Source: Dromiciops gliroides
Lineage: Eukaryota > Chordata > Mammalia > Microbiotheria > Microbiotheriidae
Direction: 5' to 3'
Assembly (NCBI RefSeq): GCF_019393635.1
Contig: NC_057861.1
Location: 546,626,711 to 546,690,710, forward strand
Length of the DNA stretch: 64,000 nt
In this document: positions 36,097-47,800 of the stretch, piece by piece
Position numbering within the stretch: position 1 is the stretch's first letter
Layout of the letters: each line of letters opens with the position of its first letter
Program-made: the position numbers and the translations under genes
Notes under the pieces: model-generated
What the model saw: only the letters and a program-made list of their open reading frames with translations
What the model was told of the DNA's origin: nothing
Database searches by the model: none

Positions 36097-36099
<3 letters not shown>

Positions 36100-36179
36100 A
36101 AAAGTAATTCAGCCAAGTTAAGGAACACATCAACCTGTTCTGACACTATAGACAACATATAGCCATACAAAGAAGGGAA

Positions 36180-36495
36180 GGAGGTATAGCGGTATCTGCT
36201 AGTGATAATAATAGATATGTTAAAGCATAAATGGGCAAAGAGAAGATAAAACTAGACTTATGTGATGAAGAAATGATGGTTTACTTAGAAAATTCTAGAG
36301 AATCTGCCTCCTAAAAAAACATAAAATGAGACAATTGATTCAGTAGAGTGGCACCATATGAAATAAACTCATAAAAATCAATGGCATTTTTACATAGTAA
36401 ATAATAAAATCTAAGAGGAAATTAATAGAAAGGAAAATCCTATTCAGAATAACTACAAAATGCTTAAAATATCTGGGAGTCAATTTCTAATCCAC
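36180..36495 (+). repeat. L1 ORF2 fragment (reverse-transcriptase part)
   Basis: Phrases such as gatggtttacttagaaaattc, ctcataaaaatcaatggca and aatatctgggagtcaa correspond to L1 ORF2 after the RT active site. Frame is broken. Confidence 0.7.
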
Positions 36496-36521
36496 TGCTT
36501 TTTTTAAAAAAATGTGTTTTT

Positions 36522-36634
36522 TTTTGGTGAGGCAATTGGGATTAAGTGACTTGCCCAGGGTCACACAGCTAGTAAGTGTCAAGTGTCTGAATTCAGGGCT
36601 GGTGCTTTATTCACTGCGCCACCTAGCTGCCCCC
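36522..36634 (-). repeat. Internally deleted CORE-SINE
   Basis: An antisense copy; about 35 bases (ggccggatttgaactcaggt region) are missing between gtgtctga and attcagggc. Confidence 0.8.
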
Positions 36635-36729
36635 CTCATATATTCTTATATAAGCTCTATGGGAAGGCTCTTGTCCACAGTCCCATAGCTGACAGAGCTG
36701 GGACAAGAGCTCAAATTTCCTAACTCATC

Positions 36730-36865
36730 TCAGTGCTCACATACAGTGGCAGCATGGGGTAGGGGAAAGAATGCTAGCTGGTCAAGAGCATGCAAGTTTG
36801 AATTCTGCTCCTGACACTTTATAGCTGTGTGATGCTGTAGAAGTCACTTAATGCCAGTTAATATT
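36730..36865 (+). repeat. Older SINE
   Basis: A diverged sense copy with gaatgctagctggtc and tagctgtgtgatgctg. Confidence 0.6.
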
Positions 36866-36899
36866 TATATAGCTCTTTGAGGTTTATAAAGTCCTTTAC

Positions 36900-37050
36900 A
36901 GGGGCAGCTAGGTGGCACAGTGAATAGAGCACTGGCCCTGGAGTCAGGAGGACCTGACTTCAAATCCAGTCTCAGACACTTGACACGTACTAGCTGTGTG
37001 ATCTTGGGCAAGTCACTTAACCCTAATTGCCTCACACACAAAAAAAAAGT
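36900..37050 (+). repeat. CORE-SINE
   Basis: A full-length sense copy with TSD aagtcctttaca on both sides. Confidence 0.92.
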
Positions 37051-37089
37051 CCTTTACACATATTATCTCATTTCATCTTCCCAACAATT

Positions 37090-37257
37090 CTCTGAAATTA
37101 TTGTTGTTGTTGTTGTTTGTCCTTCATTCTCCCAGAGGACCGTGACATCAGGGTGATGTCATGACTTGCAGTGAATTGAATTGAATTGAAGTGAGGGAGG
37201 TCTGTGCAAGGTCACCAACCTTACTCTCTCCTCCAGAGCCATCAGGGTCCAGGGGCA
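37090..37257 (-). repeat. Long-form SINE tail fragment
   Basis: Antisense of the extended SINE tail (tgtttgtccttcattctcc ... gccatcagggtcc), joined to the left edge of the palindrome. Confidence 0.7.
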
Positions 37258-37687
37258 AGCTATGACTTCTCTGAGCCTCAGTTTCCTCATTTGTAAAATT
37301 GGGATAATAATAGGATTTATTTCAGAGATATATCAAGATGACTGGAGATGACCTCGGATGTTTGAGCCAATTGGGGTTAAGTGACTTTCCAGGGCTACAC
37401 AGTCAAGTATCTGAGGTGAGATTTGAACTCAGGTGCTCCCGACTTTAAGGCCACTGTTCTATCCACTGCACCACCCAATTGCAGTGGATAGAACACTGGT
37501 CCTGGAGTCAGGAGGATCTGAGTTCAAATTCAACCTCAGACACTTGACACTGAAAGTCACTCACCCTGATTGCCTCAAACATCTGGGGTCATGTCCAGTC
37601 ATCTTGATATATCTCTGAAATAAATACTATTATTATTATTATTATTTTACAAATGAGGAAACTGAGGCTCAGAGAAGTCGTATAGCT
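37258..37687. repeat. Large imperfect inverted repeat (about 430 bp palindrome)
   Basis: Two arms meet at about 37470-37480. Perfect complementary blocks are 37264-37299 with 37644-37679 (36 bases) and 37315-37346 with 37594-37625 (32 bases). The inner arms are SINE sequence about 85% complementary by eye, closing on atccactgc / gcagtggat. Non-SINE bases are shared by both arms, so this is a copied fold-back rather than two chance insertions. Confidence 0.9.
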
Positions 37688-38754
37688 AGTAAGGGTCTGA
37701 GGTAAGATTGAAACTCAAGTCTTTCTGATTCCAAGTCCATCCACTATGCCAGGCTGCCTCTCTGAGCTGTGGTGAGGATTAAACGAGATCACTCATGCAA
37801 AATTCTTTGCAAACTTTAAAACACCATACAAATGTTCATCATTATTAAATGAACAGGCGTTTATGTTTCATTTATGTTTTCCATATCTCTCATATGTGTC
37901 AATCCCCTCTGCTACTTTTTGTTTTTGACTGGACCCATGATTTCATTAGTATAGGGAACACAGGATGAGAAACTCCATCTACCAGTGCAGACGGGCACTT
38001 TCTCTACAATTTCTAGTCTTAGAAATATGCTTGGGAGCAATGAAAGGTTAAATGACTTGCCCAGGGACACAAAGTTAGTATTTGTCACTGGTGGGACTTG
38101 AACTGGGCTTTCTTTAATTCCCAGACCAGTTCTTCATCTACTATTGCATGACTGCCTCTACTATATTAAGCTACTGAATTTTTACAATCATCTCCTCTAT
38201 TTCTTTTGTAACAAAAATTAATACCCAATTCCAAGGTATGTAAAGCAGGTACACCTTGGTTAAAGGGCTCAGTGATGTTGATACACTGTTAAACCTTGAA
38301 AACAGATATGGTTTATTAGTACATATAATTACAATATAATATACTACATTTATTAGTGTATATATAATATGCCATATTTATTAGTATATTATAATATACT
38401 AAATTTATTAGTATAGATCATTACTACATAATATACCATAATTATATATAGTATATAAATTGTCAACACAAAATTTAATTATTTTATTTTCAGATACATT
38501 GTTTCTCAACATGATCAGAGTACAGACCTATCCACTACTATATGAATAAACTTATGCTGTTTCCATTTTTCCCATTTTTGTCCAAAGACTCCAAAGCTTA
38601 ATTTATTTTACAATTTCTGGCTGTTGGTGGTCCTCTAGAATTTAGTATATAAATTGGGCAGTCTATCGTTTGTTCATTGTCCTTGCTATTTAGTCTTCCT
38701 GAGTTTCTCATCATATGACAAACTACCTCCTGACCATTGGCTAACCGACAGACA

Positions 38755-38902
38755 TTTTTTTTTTTTTGCGGGGCAATGGGGGTTAAGCGACTCGCCCAGG
38801 GTCACACAGCTAGTAAGTGTCAAGTGTCCGAGGCCGGATTTGAACTCAGGTCCTCCTGAATCCAGGGCCAGTGCTCTATCCACTGTGCCACCTAGCCGCC
38901 CC
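38755..38902 (-). repeat. CORE-SINE
   Basis: An antisense copy; gacagacatt repeated on both sides. Confidence 0.92.
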
Positions 38903-39595
38903 CTGACAGACATTTCTTAAGAGCTCTTAATTCATCATATGATTTTCTGAGAGTTCCTACACATCCTTCTTGTCTTGTGTGATTCAAAACCACAGCAATG
39001 TTCTATCCTTCTTATTGTGGACCAACATTCCAATGTGTAAATTGCTGCACATAGCACTGGGATCTTGAGCATTTCTTCCTTGCTCTTCATGGACATCTCA
39101 CTGGTCAGTCTTAGGTAGGTATTAATCCAATTCATTTTTTGTCTTTTGGTATACTCTCCACTCAAGTAATTACTGTGTCAGAGTTTGAGACTAAGGTTGA
39201 CTTACTATATTATCTACTCAATCATCCACATACAACATACCCTGCAGTCAGTTTTTGTTGTAAATCCACTTTGTTTTATAGAAATTCTTTTCTAAAACTT
39301 GGGACTTTCTCTAGCACGCTAAAGAAGCCTTCTCACCTTGGAAGTTCACTTCTGCTCAGCTCATACTAGACATTCACTTCTCCCCTGTGGCTTCTTCCTC
39401 TGATTGGTTGGTTCCTCCTTGAACCTCCCTTTTAAGGAAAGTACCCAGGCCAGCCACATCCTTATTTCTCTCTTGACTCCACTCCTGACTTTCTGGACTC
39501 TACCATCTCTCCACCTAACTACTTTCCCTCCACTCCATCCCCTTTTCAGTTTCCTTTTATGTATTATCTTCCCCCATTAGAATGTAAGCTCCTTG

Positions 39596-39745
39596 GGGGC
39601 AGCTAGATGGCACAGTGGATAAAGCACTGGTCCTGGATTCAGGAGGACCTGAGTTCAAATCTGGCCTCAGACACTTGACACTTACTAGCTGTGTGACCCT
39701 GGGCAAGTCACTTAACCCCCACTGCCCCACCCCCCCCCAAAAAAA
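39596..39745 (+). repeat. CORE-SINE
   Basis: A sense copy with 16-base TSD tagaatgtaagctcct on both sides. Confidence 0.95.
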
Positions 39746-39769
39746 TAGAATGTAAGCTCCTCGAGTTCA

Positions 39770-39980
39770 GAGAGGTCTAAGTCTCCCACTGTATCTGGGG
39801 CCACCAGCAGTCACCCTGATGTATATCTTGCCATTGGACCCAGTTGGCTCCGGAGGAGAAAATGAGGCTGGCTACTTTGCACAGCCCTGCTTCACTTAAA
39901 TCCAATTCAGTGCAAGTCAGAACATCACCCCAATGTCATGGACCTCTTTGAGAATGAAGGACAAACAATTATCTTTTAGC
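39770..39980 (+). repeat. Long-form SINE tail fragment
   Basis: Contains ctggggccaccagcagtcac ... ttgagaatgaaggacaaac, the extended tail seen complete at 45.16-45.46 kb. Confidence 0.75.
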
Positions 39981-40116
39981 TTATATTTGTATTCCCAGTG
40001 TTTAGTACATCATCTGGTACACAGTAAGCACTTAATAAATGCTTCTTGACTTGACTTCAATCCTCTGGGATTTTCAGCTTTATGTTTGGACTTTTCTCTT
40101 TTTTTAAAGATCTGTT

Positions 40117-40263
40117 GGGGGCAACTAGGTGGTGCAGTGGATAAAGCACCAACCCTGGATTCAGGCATACCTGAGTTCAAATCTGGCTTCAAACACTTGA
40201 CACTTACTAGCTGTGTGATCCTGGGCAAGTCACTTAATCCCCATTGCCCCACCCCCCAAAAAA
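40117..40263 (+). repeat. CORE-SINE
   Basis: A sense copy, gggggcaactaggtgg to a C-run and A-rich tail. Confidence 0.88.
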
Positions 40264-40689
40264 TTGTAACCAATAACATTGATTCCTTTTTTGTAATCCA
40301 GGGGCTAAAACAATGGCTCCAAAGTAGCCACAGATCATTTTATTTTTTTCAGGAGATTTCATCTCCTTACAAAAGTCCTTTATGAATATTGATTTTTTTT
40401 TAAGTTTCTCAATGATGCTTTCATCATTGATGCATCTGGTGCTTCCATCAGTGTCTCCCTTTTATTCTGAACTTTACACAGTTCTTTCTTCATAATAACT
40501 CTGTATATAGGCAGTGTGGCTTTTATTGCCTTTGCTTTACAAATAAGGGTCATAGAATTGGAGCTAGAAAGACTGTCAGAAATTATCTGAAGCTTCAGGA
40601 AATGAAGTGCCCTCCCCAAAGATACAGAGCTATTATGTGACAGCTGATACTCAGGCCATCTATCTGATCCACCCATCTACCCACTATGC

Positions 40690-40990
40690 CGTCCTGTTAT
40701 ATAAGCATCACTTGAAGAAACTGGAGAAGGGAAAAATCAGGGAAGATGCAGGCACTATCTTCAAATATAAGAAAAGCTGTCACAGGGAAGGAGGATTAAA
40801 TGTTCTATTCAATTCTACAGAGAGGAAAGGGCAGTGGGTTCAAGCTGAAAAAGGCAAACAAATACAGACTTGAGATAAAGAAACAAACTTCCTAACAAGT
40901 AGAGCTATTTAAAAATGAAATGGGCTTCCCTTCTTTGGAGATGTTAAAGTGAAGGCTGGATAATTACTTGTGGTGGTGTTGAGGGGGAAA
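40690..40990 (+). repeat. CR1/L3-like LINE fragment
   Basis: Phrases aaacttcctaacaagtagag, aatgggcttcccttc and aaggctggataattact match the 3' end region of mammalian L3/CR1. Confidence 0.6.
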
Positions 40991-40999
40991 TCTTGGACA

Positions 41000-41432
41000 A
41001 AGACGTACCCAGGCTAAGATCTAATCAGAGAGTAAAAGAAATCCTAAATTTAAGCTAATGGATGGATTCTGGCTCATTATGTTTAATCAGACAGGTCTGG
41101 GAAAATGTGGATTCTCCTTTTTGTCAGTCAGGTGACATGGAAATCAATAAGCCTCTTTGACCAAGACACGGGTGATCCAAGTCATGGTACTTGAAGACCC
41201 TCATTGTAATATAGCCAGCCTCTTATTATAATGTTTATTCTCTCATTAATTGTTAACCAGTTATAGTTAATTGCCACCCTGAGGATATATAAACTGTGAG
41301 CCCACCCCCATGAGGGGTCTTTGGTATTTGAGAGTGTCACTGATCACTTTTGTTAAATGCTAACCTTATTAATAAAATGATTAAATTACTCAAAAACTAT
41401 GTCTCTCGAACTTTTAAAATGTCACACCTCTA
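41000..41432 (+). repeat. LTR-like element (solo)
   Basis: Contains gaggatatataaactgtgag (TATA-like), aataaaatg near 41370 and terminal aaaatgtcaca. The left end is unclear where it meets the L3-like sequence. Confidence 0.55.
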
Positions 41433-41719
41433 TTACTTCATTTATCAGTACTCATAATATCCCTTGATAGAATCAGGGTAAGAGTAATGATCTCCTTTAA
41501 AAAAAAAAAACAACAACAAAAAGCAGATAAGGGAGATAAGGTTCAGAGAGTAAAAATGGCTTGTGCCCCAGATCCACCAGCCATTTCATGACCCAGCTGG
41601 GACTAGAATCCAAGCCTTCTGTCTTTTTGGCCACAACTCTTTCCATTAAATACATTGAGATTAAAAGGGAAGTACACCTCAGGAGAAGCTTGGACTCAAC
41701 ATGAAGACTTGAGACTCAC

Positions 41720-41824
41720 CTCTTGTTCTCTCATTTCTTGGGTCAGTGGGAAAGTATTTCCTTTCTTCAGGGACTCCTGGAGTTTTAAAAGCTTCTCCAC
41801 AAGAAATACCTTGTCTTTCCCCTC
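41720..41824 (-). CDS. TMC5: TMC5 penultimate(?) coding exon, charged tail
   Basis: The acceptor is ttttggacag|GAGGGG and the donor is GAG|gtgagt. The 105-base, phase 0 exon encodes EGKDKVFLVEKLLKLQESLK then a polar stretch ending TQEMREQE. It is the intracellular tail after the last membrane helix. The human protein continues for about 30 residues in another exon, which was not located here. Confidence 0.9.
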
Positions 41825-44800
41825 CTGTCCAAAACAAGAGTAGTACAATGGTATGGAGAACAGGTGGCAAAAGTGAGGGAAGACTCTTGGAAAGAGGAAG
41901 TGGTTTAATTTTCATATCTCATTAGCACATTCAATTTGGAGAGATGATTAGAAAAGTTGGGCAGACATCATGTTTTCCTTGGTGTGAAATGGAGTTACAC
42001 ATTTTGACTAAACCACCAACACCTCATTTTCTCTTCCTTTTTCTAATGGGCCATGCACAGTAATGCACCCCACTGAATCTAGAAAATTGAACGTGCTTTT
42101 GGTCTTGGTGCTAGAAGGAGACATGTTTTCTGGACCTCTTGGGCAAAATGATGACAAATCTGAAGTTGTCTTCTGCACCCTTGCTTTTTTTTTTCTTGAC
42201 ATCTCTCTTCACATTCTGATAGCTGCTCTATGTACCCTAGTAAATCATAGATCCACCCTTCCTGACTCATTCTTATGTAGTGCCCCTTCTCCAACCACTT
42301 TCCCAAGAGCCTGTCCTAGACTGGCATGTCCCTGTCCATTAAAGTAAATGTAAGTAAGCATTCTCTATTTCATTTCCTCAAGAGAACAAGGTATCAACCA
42401 GTTAAGTTAATGAAGTAAATTGTGCCAAGAGAACAGGTTGAGGAAAACTTCTTCCAAGTATTAATATATGTGTACTTTAACTGAGACCCGGGCACAATCC
42501 CTCACCCAGGTGTTTAATGGCTCTCATGTTATAGTTTTCAGGCCAAGGATTCTGTGGGCAAGGTATGTGTGGTGGCATTCTTTGTAGACTGCTCCATAAA
42601 GCAGTGAGTTCTCTGTTATGGTCCTACCACTTGTCTGAGGCATTGTAGATGAGATTCGTAATTAATGTATGGATTGTACTCAGTAACCTTGGAGGCCCAT
42701 TCATATGTCAAGATTCTATGATTCTAAGTAACTACGCCTATCCATGTATATGTAGGGCCAGCCCATACTACATGTCTGACTTGGAAGTAAACCCAAATTC
42801 TTCTGAGTTTTGTCACTCAGGTCATTTAGCTCCAAGTTTCTTAGAGTATGATTTGCCAAACTATGTCACTGTATACAGAAGTTTATTTATAGTGATGCCA
42901 GCTGTATGATGACATTGAGATATATGATGGAGGAAATAAATCTATCCTATTGCCAAACCCTAGTGCATCAGTGACCTATCCACACCCTTGTTATTACGCA
43001 GAATTTTAGTTCAAGAACAACACCAATAACATAGAATTATTAATAATAAATAATTAATATATGATACATTATACTATATGTTAATGTTATATACAACCTA
43101 TAATATAAATATATAACAGATGTTATATTTATATATTACATATAATTATAATTAGGGAATCTAATTTTTCCTCTATACCCACTATAGAATAAGCTCTTCA
43201 GGTTTTTAGTACAGGAGTTCTTAGCTGTTTTTATTTCATGGAACCCTTTAGCAGTCTGGTGAAGCCTATGGGCTCCTTCTCAGAATCATTTTTTAAATGT
43301 ATAAAATAAAATATATGGGACTATAAGTGAAGCCAATTATATTGAAATATAGTTATATGTACATGTACATAAGTATGCACACAAACATGTGTATTTTGTT
43401 TATAGGTACATATACATATGTACATATGCATATATACATACATATACATATACATATTTCCCCCCTCTCTCCCTCCCTCCCTCCCTTCCTCTCTCTCAAG
43501 TTCATAGATTCCAGGTTAAGAACTCCCACAGGACCCACTGAAGAAATGGGACCCATAGAATACTTTTACGATTATTCTCAAGTTTAAAAGAGAAAAAGAT
43601 AAAAGATGTAAGAAACTTGCATTGATGATCTGTTCATGGAGGAGTTTGATCATGATCTTCCTTCCTTCAATTATCTTCCAGTAAAGATATGTGATAATCC
43701 TTTAAAAAAAGAAGAAAACAAAAAAAATGCAGATAATTCTGCCAGGGACCTATGGTATTGTGTCAACAAAGCAAGGAAGGAAGTACAACTGAGCTCTGGA
43801 GGCAGCCATGCAGCTAATACACTGGGAGCACAATATAGTTGCTACTATATTGCATATACAAATGGGAAAATAGGACTTCCATCAGTGTTCTTGTAATACT
43901 AGTTAGCATTTACATAGCATGTTAAGATTTGCAAAGTACTTTACATATGTTACCTCCTTTGATCCTCACAATAATCCTGGGAGGTAGGTACCATTATTAT
44001 TCCTATTTTATTGATGAGGAAACTGAGGCTGAGAGAGGTTAAGTGACTTGTCCAGGGTCACCTGTAGGTGAGTGTCTGAGACAGGATTTGAACTCAGGCC
44101 TTCTTAACTTCAAGTCCAGCACTCTATCCACTTAACTTTTATGTCATCAGGTCATAAAACTAAGATGCTTAATATGTGAACCACAAAGAACACCAAGGGA
44201 ACTTGGCTGTAATGAATTTATATTTTAATTATATCATAACCCTCGATCTTTGCTTCTGTTGTTGTTTAGTTGTGTCTGACTCTTTGTGATCCCACTTGGA
44301 GTTTTCATGGCACAGATACTGGAGGGGTTGGCCATTTCCTTCTCCAGCTCATTTTCCTGAGGAACTGAGACAAATAGGGTAAAGTGACTTGCCCAGGGTC
44401 ACACAGCTAGGAAGTGTCTGAGGCCAGATTTGAACTCAGGTTCAAATTCAGGGCAGGTGCTTTATCCACTGCACACCTAGCTGCCCCAACTCCACTTTTT
44501 AAAGCTCTCTTTTGTGTGTTGTCTGGAATATGAACTCTTTGAGGCAGGGGTTGTCCTTCTGTTTCTATCTTCAGTATTTAGCACTGTGCCTAGCACATAG
44601 TAAGTGCTTAATAAATGCTTGTTTCTTTGCTTCCTTCATTCCTTGAGGCCAGTGATAGTACATTTTCAACCACTCCCTTTGGGTCACAGAACTTCTTTTT
44701 TCTTTTTTTTTCTGGGGGGAGGGGGAGTCACAGAACTTTTTGATTTTTGGTTGGCTTAAAAACAACTGCGTTTTCTGCCTTCTGATGGTTTAGGAAACAG

Positions 44801-47800
44801 TTGCATCTTGTTTTGCACCTCAGGTATGTTCAGCAGTAGTTGTGTGTACAGGGATTTAGTTGTTGTTGTTAATGATGACAACGACGATGACAACGATGAT
44901 GATGGCTAATATTTATACGGCATTTTTAGGTTAGCAAAGCACTTTACAAAAATCTAATTTGATTCTCACAACTCTAGGAACTAGGTGCTATTATCCCAAT
45001 TTTACAGATCAGGAAATTAAGGCAAACAAGGTTAAGCAATTTACAGAGGGTCACATAGCTAGAATGTGTCTGAAGTCAAATTTGAACTTAGGTCTTCCTG
45101 ACTCCAGGGCCAGTGCTCTATCTACTAAGTTATATACTGTATCTACTATGTATACTAGGTGATGCAGTAGATAGAAAGCTGGCCCTGGAGTCAAGGACCT
45201 GAGTTCAAATTTGACCTCCAGACACTTACTAGCTGTGTGACCCTGGCCAAGTCACTTAACCCCAATTGCATTAAACATCTGGGGCCATCTTTAGTCATTC
45301 TGATATATATCTTGCCATTGGACCCAGATGGCTCTGGAGAAGAGAGTGAGGTTGACCTTACACAGCCCTCCCTCTCTTAAATCCAATTCAGTGTAAGTCA
45401 CGACATCACCCCAATGTCATGGTCCTCTTTGAGAATGAAGGACAAACAACAACAATGGTTTCTACATAGGCCCTTAAGCGCAGGTGGGACTCACTGAGAA
45501 GGGAAGGAGATTCAAATGTACTATTTATGTGCTCCTTTGACTCCTTTATGGGGCAGCTGGGTAACGCTGTAGATAGAGCATTCAGTCTGGAGTCAAGAAG
45601 ACTTGAGTTCAAATCCCACCTCAAATACTTGCTAGCTACATGATCTGGGTAAGTTACTTAATCCTATTTGCCTCAGTTTCTTCATCTGTACAATGAGCTG
45701 GAGAAGGAAATAGCAAACCACTCCAGTATCTTTGCCAAGAAAACCCCAAATGAGGTCATGAAAAGTTGGACATGACTGAACAACAACTGAGTCCTTTATG
45801 TTGTTTTTGCTTTTTCTGTGGGAGTAGAATAAAGGTTGTTCTATATCTGAAGCTGATGGTTACACTGAGTGTTTGTATAGCAGCTAGAGATTCCTTTATC
45901 CACCTGTGTGGAGACCTAGATCTGAACTATATTTGGACATTACCTCTCGGGAACTTTGACTGGGAGCAAAACAGATCAAAGAATTCTGGGTTGGCAGGGA
46001 GGAGCTTCCCCCCAGGATCTGGCATATATGAACCCAGAGTTTGGATCCTGGACTACATGTTACATGTGTAAATTTATCATACTTTAAATACACTGTGTAG
46101 TTCAATATCTTGAGGGACCTAATGTCAGGGCAGTATAAATATAAAAGACTACACTAGGAGTTAGAAGAGCAGGATTCTAATCCTAATTTTGCCAGTGACC
46201 TTAGTCAATTAAATTTACTTCTCTAGACCTCAGTTGACTCATCTGTAAAATGGGGAAGGTGGTCTAGATGATGCCTAAAATACATCCAGCTTTACCTTTA
46301 TGTGCAATAAATAACTACAGCAACTTTGTTTAAATGGGGAAGGGGTTACAATACTAGCAGAAATTACTTAGACCTGTGATTCTAAACGATCTGTTTGACA
46401 AATGCCTGCCACACCCTGCACAGTCACTGCAAGAAATCGGAGGGAGCACTCAGTCCTTGCTCTCTGAACAGCTGAGGGACTGCCTCCTAATATAGAGTAT
46501 CAATGGCACCTGTCAAAACCTACAGCAACAGTGATATGTGGTCACTGCTGTAAAGAATCCAATCTTGTGCAAAAATGGTGAGTGAATGAAACACTATCAT
46601 TTCACCAATGCCTAATGCTGCACATTAGACAAAGCTGCCTGATTTTAAAGGGGGATAATGGTGCAGTGGATAGAGCAAGAATCCAGAAGAACTGAGTTCA
46701 AATTCAACCTCAGATACATTTTCTGTGACCCTGCATAAGTCCCTTAACAGGTTTGCCTCAGTTTCCTCACTTGTAAAGTGGGGATAAAAATAGCACCTAC
46801 CTTACAGGGTTCTTGGGAGAATCAAATGAGGTAGCATTTGAAAAAGCATTTAGTATAGTGCCTTCCACATAGGAGGTGCTACTATATAAAAATGTTTATT
46901 TCCTTCCACTGGTCTCTGCTCAGTTTCTCCTGAATTACCTTACCCTACTTTACCTACTCTCCCTCCAGCCACTTTGTACTACTGCTAAGAATTCCTTCAG
47001 GATTTCTGCCCAAATGTCTGACTATGATATAGCAGGAAAAAATGAGGGCTGAATTTGGTATCAGAGAACATGGGTTCAAATTCTGACCATCACTTTCTAC
47101 TTTAGTAATTTCCGTGGAGTTACCGAGCTTTTCTCAAGCTGCTTCGCTTGTAAAATGAGGGAACTGGACTTAATGACCTCAAATCCTTTTCAACTTTAAA
47201 TCTATGGTCCTATGAACTCCGCCTTGACCTTAAAAGACTTTCTGTTTGTCCTCTTGAACCATAATCTGAACAATGTCCTTTGTCCCTAGGAACATTCTGA
47301 TCTCAGAGTTCTTCTTTTTTTAATCATCTTTAATTTAATTAATTAATTTATTTAGAATTTTCCCCAAGTGCCATGTAAAAACAAATTTTCACATCGATTT
47401 TTTAAAACTTTGTATTGCAAATTCTCTTCCTTCCTCCCCACCCCCTTAAGAACTCAAGCAATTCAAGTTATATGTGTTGTCATACAAAACATTTCCACAT
47501 TAGAACAAAAAAAATACACTTCAATCTGTACTCAGATACCATCAGTTCTTTCTCTGTAGATGTACTGTATTTTTCATAGGCCCTTCTGATAGCACAAAGC
47601 TCATCCTTTCTTTTCTTTCTTTTTTTTTTGGGGGGGGGGCAGGGCAATGAGGGTTAAGTGACTTGCCCAGGGTCACACAGCTAATAAGTGTCAAGTGTCT
47701 GAGACTGGATTTGAACTCAGGTCCTCCTGAATCCAGGGCCAGTGCTCTATCCACTGTGGTAATTTTCTAAAGTAGGATTTAAACCCAAGTCTTCATGACT

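Noticed and set aside
38935-39165. 76-codon minus-strand ORF considered as the TMC5 terminal exon
   Set aside because: The residues do not resemble the TMC5 C-terminus and no acceptor in phase 0 was found.
42063-42347. Overlapping ORFs on both strands near a TMC5 exon
   Set aside because: No family was recognised, no splice sites fit TMC5, and the frames hold no motif. Left as plain intron.
43636-43896. Plus-strand ORF of 86 codons
   Set aside because: It is the antisense shadow of a TMC5 exon and adjoining intron; the minus-strand reading matches TMC5 residue by residue.
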